The notes: a model not told the origin generated them from the sequence alone. A stretch of 64,000 nucleotides of DNA from Solea solea (GCF_958295425.1 NC_081153.1:11180419-11244418); one strand, 5' to 3'. Shown: positions 1-11,430, counted from the stretch's first letter. A program made the numbers and translations.

Positions 1-447
1 CACTGTTTAATACTGAAGGTATCAAACCACTTTTATGGGAAAACAGCGATACACAACACACAACCCTTGTGTGGTCAACTTCATGCAGTCGTTATCCATT
101 CTGTCCACCTAATGTGAGAGACTGAGGGAGTCTGGGTTGGACACGGCATTCTGGTTGACAATAAGTGTAAACTTAATTACTTCTTGTTTACTTGATTGGA
201 AACACTCGGGATTCAGGACAAGACCAAGACATCTACTTGTCGTGTCTCGGAGGAACTTATACTCTACCTGCGAGTTACTAGAAAGTAACTGGCTGCAGTA
301 GACTACATACATTATATAGTCTGTAGTCTAAGTACTGTATTTTACTATTGTTCTGTATTTGGTATTTTATGTTCTTACTATTTCTATTTCATTTTATTGT
401 GAGTCACTTCCTGATATCTGTTATCTGTAACAAATAAATAAACTTTA
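1..447. other. Unique AT-rich non-coding DNA
   Basis: No exon, RNA gene or recognised repeat is visible. The only structure is a short inverted repeat with 9-bp arms (TAGACTACA at 299-307, TGTAGTCTA at 322-330). The segment ends at the left target duplication of the hAT element. The short minus-strand open frame has no recognisable domain. Confidence 0.6.
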
Positions 448-455
448 CTTATATG
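448..455. repeat. Left target-site duplication of hAT element
   Basis: CTTATATG lies immediately before the CAGTGTTTGG terminus and is repeated exactly at 1479-1486. Eight base pairs is the duplication length typical of hAT transposases. Confidence 0.9.
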
Positions 456-730
456 CAGTGTTTGGAATAACGCCGTTTAAAAGAATGGCGTTAGGTAACG
501 GCGTTATTTTTTCAGTAACGGGGTAATCTAACTGATTACTTTTCCCGTCGTTACAACGCCGTTAACGTTACTGGACGTAAAATGCGGTGCGTTACTATGC
601 ATTGATTGAATAAACTGTGTAATCCCAACGCACCCCTGGCTCACAGCTAGTGAGGAGGCGGGTTAAAAACGAGGTAAGCGATTATGATTGACCAAGGCAG
701 AGTCACGTTTCACGCATTCCAGCATACACG

Positions 731-731
<1 letters not shown>

Positions 732-765
<34 letters not shown>
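732..765. repeat. (CA)17 microsatellite inside hAT element
   Basis: Uninterrupted CA dinucleotide run just upstream of the BED-finger remnant. It arose within the transposon sequence and is likely to be length-polymorphic. Confidence 0.95.
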
Positions 766-766
<1 letters not shown>

Positions 767-798
767 CAGCTAAACAGAGAATTGATGAAGCAGCAGAA

Positions 799-1023
799 AT
801 GGCGAGTCAGGACTCCGATGTAAAGTTGGCATTTTCAAAGTGGCAATAAAATCACTTCTTCAAGTTCATTGTGATCAAAGGCAAGAACGTACATGTAATG
901 TGTACATTATGTCCCGGAGCAAAAACTTTGTCGACATCCGTTGTAAGCGATTCTAATTTAATGAAGCATCTCACAATGGCACACGCATCTACAAAGTTAG
1001 TTGCCAAAAACACCGATTATTGA
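799..1023 (+). pseudogene. BED zinc-finger transposase N-terminus, disrupted
   Basis: The frame starts at ATG 799 (MASQDSDVKLAFSKWQ), meets an in-frame TAA at 847-849 (codon 17), and then continues open to TGA at 1021-1023. The downstream part shows the BED finger layout: Phe-rich FFKF near residues 20-23, a CxxC pair at Cys35 and Cys38, and a HxxxxH pair at His57 and His62. These are the four zinc ligands in the order C2H2. A BED finger normally binds the transposon ends. The rest of the transposase (several hundred residues) is missing. With the stop codon and the missing catalytic core this is a non-functional relic; translation from an internal start to give a lone BED peptide cannot be excluded but is unsupported. 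Confidence 0.75.
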
Positions 1024-1478
1024 GAGTTTGATTTATTTAATTAAGATTACAGAGCTAAACACACTTTTTTGTTCTTTAAAAGTTTACTTTTGTTGTCTCA
1101 GGTTGAGAGAGTTTGATTTCATTTGCCAGAGTTAAATGCACTTTATATGGTGCAACTGTTTACTTCTCTTACAAAGATAATACTTGAAGTGCAGGATAAA
1201 CATCTTGCTGTCTGTCGACGTGCAATAAATATAGAAAGTTATGTACAAACACCTGTCTGTTCTACTTATTTCAACTGACTTGTGAAAAATTCACAAAGAA
1301 ATCCAAATTCTTTGACATATAGCAACTTTTTTTTTTAACAGTAACGTAAATAGTTACTTTCCCTGGTAACGAGTTACTTTTATTATAGAGTCATTCAGTT
1401 ACTAACTCAGTTACTTTTTGGAACAAGTAGTGAGTAACTATAACTAATTACTATTTTAAAGTAACGTTCCCAACACTG

Positions 1479-1486
1479 CTTATATG
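1479..1486. repeat. Right target-site duplication of hAT element
   Basis: CTTATATG directly follows the terminal CAACACTG and is identical to 448-455. The exact match suggests a fairly recent insertion, or at least one not yet eroded at its edges. Confidence 0.9.
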
Positions 1487-3227
1487 TCACACCCAAGAAA
1501 GCTTTATTGTGAAACATTTGCAGGACTGACAGATGCTCAGAGTCCTGGCATTTAGTCGAGTGACGTCTATGGTCATTTCCAGAGGGAAAGTCAGTGTAAA
1601 CACGGCAGCAGCTCCACAGCCGACATGCTTTCTGGAAGTATAATTCCTGATTCATCCTACGATAATCAAGGCTTGTCAAGTTGGACTCACGATGTCCTAT
1701 CCACAATTGTGCTAGTTCGACAACAGAAAATAAATTACCGTCACAGATAATCACCTCTTTGACCTGACACCCACCACCCTACTTCACCTTTGCCCTTCCT
1801 CCACACCTTTTCTAATATCTTTCCCCTCTATGCTCTTTCTTTTTTGTTTTTTTCTCCAGGTTTCACTGTACCGTAATCCAATCAGTCTCATTTGACATTT
1901 AAATAGAGTCTCAGTGGGGACCCATTGGACGAAAGAGGAGGTAAATGTCATCACACCAATTTTTTCTGGAATCTTCCTCTTGTTTTTTAATGATATATTG
2001 GTGGTGTGAATAGTGTGTATGCATTTCTGCCTATAGCATGTCTCTGGCATATGTTCGTGTGGGTGTGTGTAGTTATTTGTGTGTGTGTGTGTGATGTGTG
2101 CGAGAGGTCTGCCTCCAGCGCAGTGCAATGACAGGCAGCCTAATGAAAAGCTGGGTTCTGATTGACTGGCTGACAAAGCGGCCCACTGCATAATTACGTC
2201 TTGAATTATAGATGCCCACAGTTACACTTCCATGACTGCACTAGCCTTGCCAACGCTGTCCCTCAATCAGGCCAGCAAATCTCATGGAGCTTCGCGTGGT
2301 CATGGCCGGGCACGTTTTCACATCCACAGATTGCATATCCATATCAACCACTGTCCCCAAACCAGCTGAACATGCTCCAGTGACGTTGCCCACACGTGGC
2401 GAAATTAACCTTATTATCTTAGTACACCAGAATCATGTGCTGTGGCTGCGTTAGCTGAAAACAAAAAGCCCATCAGCCTCGGCCCATGCAAAAATATGCA
2501 GTCTCCAACAGCACAGACTTAAAGCAGTGAGAGCTTGACGACAAGCACTCATTATCAAACCCAGTTGCAGCGGTGTTACAGAAACCTCACACTGGCCCCT
2601 TTGCTTTGTCCTCAAGTTCTATATTTAGTTACATTAAAAGCAGTATTCATTCACTGGCTTTTCAAATGCTCACGCTTCCTGTGCTGCCCCCACTCACTGT
2701 CGCTGTTCTAATGATTACTTCAGCTGTTTGCTATTGATTCCTGAACAAATGACACACTGCTACTGCTTGACCAAAAGATATTTCCATGTACTTCTTTTAC
2801 TGTGTTGGAGATTGAAATAATCCTCCAGTAATAGTTTCCTTGAACACCGGGCTTCACTGCTGAGAAAACATGCTGTTAATGGAGAGCTTTATTTGCAGAA
2901 TGCAGATCGGTTTGGATGTATTTTTTTGGCCAGTTGGAGGGAGTATAGAAAAGAAGCTCTGAGCGCAACATGAATGTTATCATGTGACGAATACAACACT
3001 CTGTTTGGGCATTCAAGCAACAATGAAGCATTAGAGATTTTATTTACGTTTGACACGTTTCTCTCCGACTTGAAATGTCCTAAATGTGGAGCTGAAGGAA
3101 AATGCAGTCAGGTGGTTGTTATTGGCTCTCAATCAACACGTTAAACACATGCATTACACTGAAATTCAGTTGGCCCTTTTAAGATAAAAATTAATATAAA
3201 TAAATAAAAATGTTTATTAGAGCAGCC
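1487..3227. other. Unique non-coding DNA with a short TG tract
   Basis: No exon or recognised element is visible. A (TG)8 tract lies at 2078-2093. Open frames on both strands are short and lack known domains. The segment ends at the TTAA that begins the next candidate transposon. Confidence 0.55.
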
Positions 3228-3750
3228 TTAACCCTTCAACACCTATGCCTCAAAATGCCTGTCTGGACTTTTTGCTTATTTTAACCATAAAAGGGCCAGA
3301 AAATGTCCCTCTAAAATTAAAATGCTTTTTGCCCATTTTTGGAGAATAACTTTCAATATCTGGCAGTTATTTACAATTTACTGCATGTTAAAATAGTGTA
3401 TTAACAGTTTTCAATTAATAAAAACAAAATATTTTATTGAGAAAAGACACAAACACACGATTTTGCGTGTGAAATTTGAAATTTGAACAGTATAAAACAT
3501 ATTTAAAATAACATTTGTTTGCGTCTTTTTCGTCTCAAAGTGCAAAAACAGGCCCAAAGAAATGGAAAATTATGTACAGGCGTTTTTTTTTCAACTCTCT
3601 CCTCTCTGACTCCCTGCAACAGCACAATAACTGTAATAACCATGCAACTTCTCAGCTTTTCAGAAACTGTTGGATTTTTTTCCGATAGCACAAAACCATC
3701 GCGTAAACACGGTAATGCAAAGTGTGCCTGCGCAAACGTTATAGGGTTAA
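3228..3750. mobile_element. piggyBac-like MITE (candidate)
   Basis: The segment is bounded by TTAA on both sides, the obligatory piggyBac target. It starts TTAACCCTTCAACACC and ends TATAGGGTTAA, so the termini share the inverted TTAACCCT. The interior is AT-rich and has no transposase frame. The inverted match beyond eight bases is weak (TCAACACC against ATAACGTT), so the assignment rests on the CCCT start, the TTAA ends and the likeness of the left end to that of the 34488-34737 element. A chance pairing of TTAACCCT words is possible. Confidence 0.42.
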
Positions 3751-5694
3751 GTTCTCTTTTAATCTTTTTCAGTAGTATTTTGGTTGTTTTACATCTTAAG
3801 CACTAGGTAACTGAAGTGCACGTATCAAACAGTAAATATTTAAACAAATTAAAAAGGGATAGAAACCTCCAGCCTCTGAACTGTGCAGTCCATAAAACAA
3901 GTATCTTTGCTGGGGATTTAAATAATGATTTTTTTCTTTTTTTTTACAATAAAAGAAAATAGAATAAAATAGTAAGATATTTCAAGGTGGTCAATTCTGA
4001 CAGCTGTCTGTCAGTTTATACTCAAAAAACCCTTTTCTTGTTTTGTGTTTGAAAGCAAGATCTGAGGGGGGGGGGCACAACAGCTATTTGATCTTGCAAC
4101 ACTTATACCACCAAGCAACCCCAGTGCACTAGATGCAGGCTTTTTATCCATCACAGCTGCACTAAAAAAGAGAGAACAACAGGGAGCAGAGCTCTTTGTA
4201 CGCTGTGCTTCCTTTTGATGAAACTACATAACTGCTGCAAATAGAGGCGACATTGAACATAGATCTACAAAATAGACTTAAAACCAAGATAGTTTTTCTC
4301 TATTGATGTTATTTCAAACCTAAATTTGCACCATTACGAACGCCTTAGTCTTACCTTGCTGTGTCAATCGGGAACTTCTTTCAAGTTCAAGTTGTTTCTA
4401 CTGGGCTCATCTGGAGTCGCCTTTGTAGTGTTTTTTTTTGTTTTTCACTTATTTTCTGACATCACAGGTATACAATTATGCTGACCTCCAACACAATGCA
4501 ATACTGCTATTACTGAGGTTAAAGTAGGTTAATTGGTATTCAAACAACTATACTACATACCTCGGTGTGTCCTTTACATTGTTTATATTATATCTCCATT
4601 TATGTCACTCGAGATTTCGATCCCACGGTATGGAGCACATTTAGGATGCATGGTCAGGACATCCCACTGATTACTATTACACTTTACAAACCATGGTACA
4701 TTAATCAGGATAAAATCTATGCAAGATTGTCTTGTTTGTCTTTGTCCTATTAGAGTCCTTTATTGCATGTGCTGTGTCCAGGCTAATCTGTTTATACTAC
4801 ATATGATGAGCACACAAGCATTAATGCAACATCCTCCACTGCCGAGAGCGAGGAGTTTATGTGTCAGTGCGGTCGGGATGTGACTCAAGATGACGAAACA
4901 GGCTTTAAGGTCTAAAGGTTTGCTGAATGAATGCACTGACTCTAGGGGAGAAACTCTGTGGATGTTTCTTTTTGCATTAGAAACTCCCGAGAGTCACATC
5001 TTATGTGAATTTTCCTGCCAAAGTATGTACTTCCATATGTTCCGCTGCTTCCCTGTCGATGTTTCAATGTGATCCTTGTGTATAAGTTGATGTCAGATGT
5101 CACTGTGTTCATTTCAAGTAAATCTGACTGCTTTGTCCAAAGTTGCAAGGTTTACTGCTACACTCATACGGCCTCTCGCTACTTAGTTTGCCACAACTGT
5201 GCAGTTTTTGGGTCTCAGCGTTCAGCTCTCCTAAAGCCTATGGATGAAACTTGGAGAAAATAGAGAAACGGAATAGCAAACCAAAAATATACGTAGTACA
5301 GCAGCCGTGTAACTGAATTTTCCATTCATTTACTGCCTGATAACTTTAATTATATGGTCAAATTTTTTTTTTTAATGGAAATTACACATCACTCAACTGA
5401 GATAAATTGGGAAAAAGTGCATACAGGATAATGTATGTCCATTTGCTCCCTTTACAAACCAGCGACATAAAGATGTAGCTGGAGTTTGAACTGTTCAAAT
5501 ATACAGCACGTCCAGATCACGCTGAACATTTTTGTCAAACAAGACTATTAATTAGGAAAATTCTTACAATAAATTCAACCGACAATGGCTGAAAAAAACG
5601 GGGGTATTACATGATGTGTGACCTCCAGACCTTTAACTAGCAATCACTGGCAAACGCGACAATGCCAACAAGACTCAGCTATCCCTACACGAGT
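3751..5694. other. Unique non-coding DNA
   Basis: AT-rich sequence with a G10 run at 4066-4075 and several T runs. No exon, RNA gene or recognised repeat is visible. Short overlapping open frames on both strands around 4890-5260 have no identifiable domain. Confidence 0.55.
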
Positions 5695-6035
5695 CTCTGG
5701 CACCGTTTCAGCCTCCCTCCCCTGCTGTCAGCCTGCGCTTCACTGACCTGCAACAACAAATAAAGTCACGACACAGACAAGCGAGCGGGCTAATCACAGA
5801 ACAACACGTCTTCATTCACAGAGAAACTCTCACTTGAGCGAGGAAGCGAGCGCGACGCATAACACGGCCCGCTTTTGTCATTTGCTGCCGGAGAAGGGTT
5901 CCCCCCGACTGGCTCATCGGGCAGCTCGAAGCATCGGAAACATCGCCGCTAAGGAGCTGCAAATATCAGCAGGTGTATGGGAGGCGGCGATTGTTGTGGT
6001 CCGTTTCACAGTGAAGGCCCGAGAAATCGGAGAAC
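5695..6035. promoter_or_regulatory. CpG-dense block, possible CpG island or enhancer
   Basis: CpG dinucleotides are packed at about one per 12 bp between roughly 5695 and 6035, including GCGAGCGCGACGC near 5845, while the flanks are CpG-poor. A plus-strand open frame through this block (5834-6109) begins with TTG, not ATG, and has no known domain, so it is not called a gene. CpG clustering in otherwise methylation-depleted vertebrate DNA suggests an unmethylated regulatory element or an unannotated transcription start. This is inference from composition only. Confidence 0.35.
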
Positions 6036-6361
6036 ATGGCAATTATTATGAGGTCATTATGTGCTACTGGCACAGTAAACGTGTACTCCATGGTTGGTGC
6101 TTTCTTTAGGTTTTAAAATTCTTCCACCTAACATTTTCTTTCCGACCTGATGTCATATGTGATTGCCGAGACGGGACACTGAGGATCTTGTTTATCCTGT
6201 TGTGGTCGGCTACTCATGGGTGACTAAATGCCAGATGTGAGTGTAATAAGGACCACAGACAGAACTGATTACTCGCTGCTATATGATCATTTGTTCGTGT
6301 GCGCTGGCACACGGGTGAAGCTTTGTGGGGGCACGCATGTGCCTCGTACGTGCCTGTGTGT
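6036..6361. other. Unique non-coding DNA
   Basis: No recognised feature lies between the CpG block and the left target duplication of the next MITE. Confidence 0.5.
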
Positions 6362-6369
6362 CCAAACAG
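6362..6369. repeat. Left target-site duplication of MITE
   Basis: CCAAACAG precedes CAGAGGTG and recurs exactly at 6684-6691. Confidence 0.9.
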
Positions 6370-6683
6370 CAGAGGTGTATAAAGTACTTGAAAAAGACAA
6401 GTAAAAGCACAAATACCATACCTGAAAATGACTTTGGTGAGAGTTAAAGTCACCCATAAGAAAATCACTGGATTAATAGTCTTAAAGTAGCTCACATTAA
6501 ATGTACTTAAGTAAGGAAAGTACAAAGTATTTTTATAGTACGCATAAAAAGAAGCAAAACAACCAAAAATGGTTCAAAAGTGGTAAAACTAAAACAAAAA
6601 AAAAAACTATAAAAAGTATAGTACAGATCCGTACTACTAAGTAGCGTAACGAAGTGCATCTACTTCGTTACTATCCACCTCTG
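6370..6683. mobile_element. hAT-type MITE, CAGAGGTG family
   Basis: This 314-bp element begins CAGAGGTGTATAAAGTACTT and ends ATCCACCTCTG, giving inverted termini (CAGAGGTG-T/G-ATA), and is flanked by the exact 8-bp duplication CCAAACAG. The ends carry GTACTT/AAGTAC words, and a fold-back (CGTAACGAAGTG against CTACTTCGTTAC) sits near the right end. There is no coding sequence. It shares its terminal octamer with the element at 51238-51689 but differs in size and interior, so both were probably moved by the same hAT transposase. Confidence 0.88.
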
Positions 6684-6691
6684 CCAAACAG
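6684..6691. repeat. Right target-site duplication of MITE
   Basis: CCAAACAG directly follows the terminal CACCTCTG and matches 6362-6369 exactly. Confidence 0.9.
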
Positions 6692-7982
6692 CTTCACGGC
6701 GGGCAAGGAGAAGTCTCTCTGTTTGTTTGTTTCTTTGTATTTCCATGACAATGCATCAGTCTGACAAAGTGCCTGCATGTGTGAGGATTACAGACCCAGC
6801 AAGACAGAGAGGCAACAGAAAGAGACATTTAAAAAAGAAAAAACAACAACAACCACCATGAAATAACTCATGTCTGCATTTTCCCTTGCACTGCTTTGTC
6901 TCTTTCCTGTCTCGATGTAGCACGCACAGCAGGCGTAGCATGTAAGTGACAATTTTTGGCGATTGAAAACACAGAAGAAACAAAATATCGTGCCACATTT
7001 GCATAATAGTTTCCCAAAAAGTTGGCCCAAAGCTCGCTGTAAATCTTTTCCGTGTGACACAAGGTTATTAGTCCTAAGCCCCTTTTTCAGGTCTGCCTGA
7101 TGAACAGTATTGGGTCAGACACTTGTGATGAATGTAGCCTAGTTTGGGCAGCCTCTGCACTTTATATTGCTTTTATATTATTTATTCAGTGTGACTGTTC
7201 CACCCTGGTCGCCTAAATAAAGTCAGCCTCATTACACGAGTTTGGATTCTGAATGGAGTTTTTATTGGCCAGGAAGTGGATCTAACACCTCAGTGATCTC
7301 AGTGGATTCTACAGGTAGTGACTCCCAATGAAACGTGCTCAAGATAGATACACTGGTTTTCTGTCACCATGGTAACAATGCGACATAATTGCCCGCCCTC
7401 TTATCATCTAAACGTATACACTGCAGAGTGTTTCATGTTTACTGGGGAGTCTCTTACAAGTGATAATTAGAATTACACGTGGAGCAGTTTTCAGAAGCAA
7501 AGAATGAATGAATACATGGAATTAATTCAACACAACGCCAATTTGGCCAGTTTGTGTGTGCCAGTACAGCAGGCCATCTTCTAACTAGAAGGTTGGCTTT
7601 CCATCCGGCTAGCCTACATGTAACTGGGCAAGAGGGGGCATCAGGCATAAAAATCAACAATGTAAATAAAAACCACTGTGGCAACTCCTGTGGGAGCAGC
7701 CAAAAATAGTCAGTGCTCTCTCACAATGAAAAAAAAAGCTTATGGAAATGTGTTCTTTGTGCTAAGTGAACATGTAGATTTTCACTCGGCACAGGATACA
7801 ATAGCACATTGTCTAATATAGTCACAAAAACAAACAAAGAAATGCTTGTGAGGGGCGACGTTCACCGTGACACTGTCATGACACTGAACAGCGGGGTCGC
7901 TGTGAGAAGTTTTAAGAAGGTGAGACACACGTTTTTGCTGTCCTTCCCCTTTCTGAAAGTTCTGTAGCACGTGGTCCTACAT
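6692..7982. other. Unique non-coding DNA
   Basis: No exon is visible. The sequence AAATAAAGTCAGCC near 7215 contains a polyadenylation-like hexamer, but no upstream coding sequence supports a transcript end. Overlapping minus-strand frames at 6756-7062 are simple reading-frame shadows with no domain. An X-box-like site within the segment is listed separately. Confidence 0.5.
7363..7376. promoter_or_regulatory. RFX X-box-like palindrome
   Basis: GTCACCATGGTAAC fits the X-box consensus GTNRCC-N(0-3)-RGYAAC with a 2-bp spacer and is a perfect 14-bp palindrome. RFX factors bind such sites near ciliary, neuronal and immune genes. Only the motif is seen; occupancy is not known. Confidence 0.4.
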
Positions 7983-8125
7983 GTGTGGCGCAAGTGTGTT
8001 AGGGCGCGTCCAACCCCAATTTTGCTGGTAACCTTAGGGTGTGTTTTTGGGCATTATGTCAGTCAAGCCGGTCAGAGTTTTTACTTGTCATTTCCTTTAA
8101 AAGCCAAGTGACCCTGTATGTGATG
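7983..8125. repeat. Possible dispersed teleost repeat fragment
   Basis: The segment opening TGTGTGGCGCAAGTGTGTT followed by AGGGCGCGTCCAACCCC resembles a repeat I recall from fish genomes. No termini or target duplication can be seen, so class and limits are uncertain. Confidence 0.25.
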
Positions 8126-8949
8126 CGCTACTATGGGGAATGCAAGGTAATCGTAGAAGCCAACAATCCGTCCGGCCACAACAGAATGTAAATACCCAGA
8201 AATGGCAAGACTGCACTTACATAGCACACAAAGCTTCAAACCCTCTTAAAATCCATAGGCGTTTCTCTCCAAAGTAATGGAGCGTTTTGTTTTGATCGCG
8301 TTTTAATGACATCTTCGTATTTATCCATGTGCGCTATTGCAAAAATGATCATAGAGGCTTTGCCAGAGAAGGCCACACTGTGCAACACTGTTCCTATGCC
8401 TCTCCTGTGTATCGCACTGCACGAGCTGCATGATTTCCAGTTACATCCGCGTCTATCCCCAAAGCACTCATGCTCTCAAGCCTGACATTTCCCAGGATTT
8501 TATGCTGCTTCACAATGTCATCAATCTACGTATGTTGTTATTGTTTTGATTGAGAGATCCCAAGTGGCAGAAATTACATATTGTGTGTTTAAATGATTTG
8601 ACTTCTTTTTTCCCCCCCTCTCTTTGCCTTGCTGCTCTTACACAAATGAAGCTATGTGTATATTACCATTCATTCATTTGTTAATTAATTCATTCATTCA
8701 TTCTTTTCATTATTTTTAAAGAAAATTAGATCAGAACGAAGAGCACTGACCAAAAAATAATACATACGTTGAAAATATTTGCTATTTCTTTACTGGTAGT
8801 GACTAAACTGGACGACTCACAATTAAGCATAAGATTATATGTAAACGATGTACATTTCTGCAATTTAAATTGTCACTTTCAGGATAGATTCAGTACATCA
8901 TCTCCTGTGTCTTTTATATGCATAATAACATAACAACTCCACAGTTAAC

Positions 8950-8950
<1 letters not shown>
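8126..8950. other. Unique non-coding DNA with ATTC-rich tract
   Basis: No exon is visible. An imperfect ATTC tetranucleotide tract runs from about 8668 to 8704. The segment ends at the GATA microsatellite. Confidence 0.5.

Positions 8951-8982
<32 letters not shown>
8951..8982. repeat. (GATA)8 microsatellite
   Basis: Eight perfect GATA units directly abut a LINE 3'-end module (TACTTTATTCATC). On the minus strand the array is the simple-repeat tail of that retrotransposon. Confidence 0.95.
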
Positions 8983-9060
8983 CTTTATTCATCTCACAGA
9001 GAAATTCACAACGGGGATCCGCGTTATCCGCAGTGTCATTAACACTGTTCTTGTTGGACA
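8951..9060 (-). mobile_element. 5'-truncated LINE 3' end with GATA tail
   Basis: Read on the minus strand the fragment ends GAATTTCTC...GATGAATAAAGTA followed by (TATC)n. This AATAAAGTA plus microsatellite tail is typical of the 3' end of teleost non-LTR retrotransposons. The same module recurs at 17940-17967 with a different pentanucleotide tail. No reverse-transcriptase sequence is retained. The exact LINE clade cannot be settled by eye, and the right limit is approximate. Confidence 0.6.
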
Positions 9061-11180
9061 GTAGTAACACCTATATATGTAAAGTCACCGGTTAAGAACT
9101 TAATCATATTAAAATGTTGATAGTAAACATTTAGAAATATTTGTTGGACAAATTGGAAATGGAAGAAATAAATCTTCTCAAAGTGCAGTTGCAAAATAAG
9201 CTGAGGCTAAAAATGGTGGTGTTAGAATTGTCTTTGCAAAGGTTTAATTAAAATACAAGAAGCAGAAAGAAATGTATCTTAAAAAATAGAGCAAAGTGCA
9301 GCATTCCTGTCAAGGTGAAGATAAATATGTGGACAGTATTCCTCCATTCAATCACAGGCCCACAGTGGAACACACACGGCACAGTATATGGTAACAAAGC
9401 CCATTCAAGGGGCTTTAACTAGGTCAGGTGGCTTGGTGTTCTGCAATCTATTAATATCATGAAAAAGTGCACCGTGCTATAGCCTGAGATCTGCACTCCT
9501 CACATCTCCCTCATGACTTTGCTTTGCACATAAATATATAAATATAATCAATTTTTGCACAGCCTGAACTCCCGCAGGATGTCATCTAATCAGAGGTAGA
9601 GAGCAGTTACGCAGTGCTCCTGGAATCCTGGAGGGAACGGAAGGGTTGAGAAGGAAGTGTCCTCCTCCCCGACATAACCGATCCAGTTTCCCTCCATCTT
9701 CCTCTGTTTCCGTTTCCCTGAGAATGTTTGCGTCTCCACGTGGGACTTGTGACGCGAGCGAGAGCATCGTATGTGACGTGACCCAACGGTTAGGACACAT
9801 GTCATCATTGGAGGAGTGCTTGGATGAGGAAAGAGACAGTTGGTGAATGTTTGAATAAACAATGAAGCCTTCATCCAAGACTGATGCTCCCTTTTATGAC
9901 GCCGGAGCCTTTGAAATGCACAGCCAGGGGAGTTCTTTTATTCTGCGAGGGTGTGGGCATAAAATGAACTCACAAATACTGCACGGTTAACAAACTAATC
10001 ATCATTTCGTGCTGGTTTGTATCCCGAGTTCTCAAACTGTGGTAGAAACACTGGAAACACTGTGGCCTGCACAGCATGCCGTGAACAATCTGTGAGCAGC
10101 GCCATTATTCTGCAAAGACTTTCTCATTAGCAGGTGGGAAGCATGATTTTCTTCTTCTGCGGAGAGAAGGTTGCTGCGCATACTCTTGGACAATTATGGA
10201 GAACATCTTAACATTCCCTCCACCACCTGCTGGCAAATCAGATGAGAGGCGGTTAGAGGCTTTATGAGCTCCATCTATCTGTCTGTCCATCTGTCCTTTC
10301 ATCCATCCACAAGTGCTAGCCGTCGGCAGATATCAGATACGTTGAATTCAGATGACACTTTGCCCACAGTTAAACATACAGTGCATCGTGCAAAGCAGGA
10401 AGAATACGCCGAGGGTTTCATTGGGCTCTAAAGAGTAAATGAGGGTGGTTTTACTTTGTCACGGAAATTAAATTGTGCATCATGAAAAGCCCAGTAAGTA
10501 GCCTGTTGTTTTTTTTTTACAGTGTTTTTTTTTACTGAGCTAAAGCACTTGGAAGTTGGTTTAATAGTTGTTTACAATTCAAAGAATGTTTAATGATGGC
10601 ACATTGGGGGGCACTTACCAGCGTGCTATAATTACTTTGTGGTGTGGGAACTTCAGCATATGGACACTAATGATAAAAAGAGGACACAATCTCAGAAGAT
10701 TTGTTGAACAGCCCAAACAAACCAAATTAAACATTTAAACAGCATTGTATTTACATTTTGTACACAACACAGATGTTGCCATTTCTTGTCTTGCTAGCAT
10801 TATGGGTGTAAAAAAAAAATATATATTTGAATGGTCCATCTTCTCTCTTTTATTTAAGCAGACCACGCCAGACCTGACAGTTCACATCCATGAAGCGACC
10901 CCAGTAAGAGGCACACAGTGATTTTTTTTATTTGCTGCTGATTTATTTAGTGTGTTTATGACATGGTGGTGGTGCGTTTGCTGTGCTACTTGCTTGCTGC
11001 TCTGCGGCGTCGGCCGCCCAAACTGTGTTAAGACTAGTCAGGCCCACTAGACTGCTACTGCCAGGTGACGATCGCCTGTGAAGCCGGCTTTCATCCGCAT
11101 GGGAACCACTGACACAAACAGGCCGCCGCATGCCTTGCGACTGATTGTTAATTTGATTTCCCCCTCTCCAGTCCTACACA
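9061..11180. other. Unique non-coding DNA
   Basis: No exon is visible. Overlapping open frames on both strands at 9582-9878 lack a recognised domain and contradict each other. A CTCF-like motif in this segment is listed separately. The tract near 10260-10310 is rich in CTGTCCATC-type words. Confidence 0.5.
10220..10233 (-). promoter_or_regulatory. CTCF-like core motif
   Basis: On the minus strand CCAGCAGGTGGTGG matches the CTCF core CCASYAGRKGGCRS at 13 of 14 positions. It lies in unique DNA. This is a motif match only; in 64 kb a few near matches are expected by chance. Confidence 0.3.
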
Positions 11181-11200
11181 TCTCTCTCTCTCTCTCTCTC
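11181..11200. repeat. (TC)10 microsatellite
   Basis: Uninterrupted TC dinucleotide run. Confidence 0.95.
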
Positions 11201-11317
11201 AAGGCAACACAGCTCAACCTGAGACATCGTAGGAGCACCATTTTGAACAGACACATGGTCAGTGTGCAGCCGCCATTACACACGGTGTCCTGCTAAAGAC
11301 TTGTATTCATTTGTTAT

Positions 11318-11430
11318 GTCCTCTTCTTCATCTTGGACACACATAATGCACTCCCTAACCCTAACCTTTACCCTAACCCTTTTCGTCCTCACAAAGCCAC
11401 AAATAGAAGAGCACACACACACACACACCT
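11318..11430 (-). repeat. Dispersed repeat with telomere-like core, copy 1
   Basis: The plus strand reads CCCTAACCCTAACC, then TTTACCCTAACCC (11352-11380), followed by GTCCTCACAAAG and a (CA)n tract (11412-11428). On the minus strand the order is (TG)n, CTTTGTGAGGAC, TTAGGG-like units and GTGCATTATGT, which matches the plus-strand copy at 19702-19792. Because the telomere-like units sit inside a conserved dispersed repeat, this is not a true interstitial telomere or fusion scar. Confidence 0.65.

Larger units (their letters stand above)
456..1478 (+). mobile_element. Non-autonomous hAT DNA transposon with BED-finger remnant
   Basis: This 1,023-bp element begins CAGTGTTTGGAATAACG and ends CGTTCCCAACACTG, so its termini are inverted repeats (CAGTGTT-T/G-GGAA). 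It is flanked by an exact 8-bp duplication, CTTATATG. The subterminal regions are rich in GTAAC/GTTAC words, a usual feature of hAT ends. The interior holds a (CA)17 tract (732-765) and a decayed reading frame coding for a BED-type zinc finger (799-1023), which is the N-terminal domain of many hAT transposases. The catalytic DDE/RNase H domain and the hAT dimerisation region are absent, so the copy cannot mobilise itself. It is best read as an internal-deletion derivative of a larger autonomous element. Strand is given by the remnant frame. Confidence 0.88.

Noticed and set aside
5834..6109. 91-codon open frame in the CpG block
   Set aside because: Starts with TTG; its length is explained by the high CpG/GC content, which depletes stop codons. 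No domain seen.
7205..7235. Gene 3' end suggested by AAATAAAGTCAGCC
   Set aside because: A lone polyadenylation-like hexamer in AT-rich DNA with no upstream coding sequence.
11352..11380. Interstitial telomere or chromosome-fusion scar
   Set aside because: The CCCTAA-like units sit inside a dispersed repeat with shared flanks found twice more in the window.
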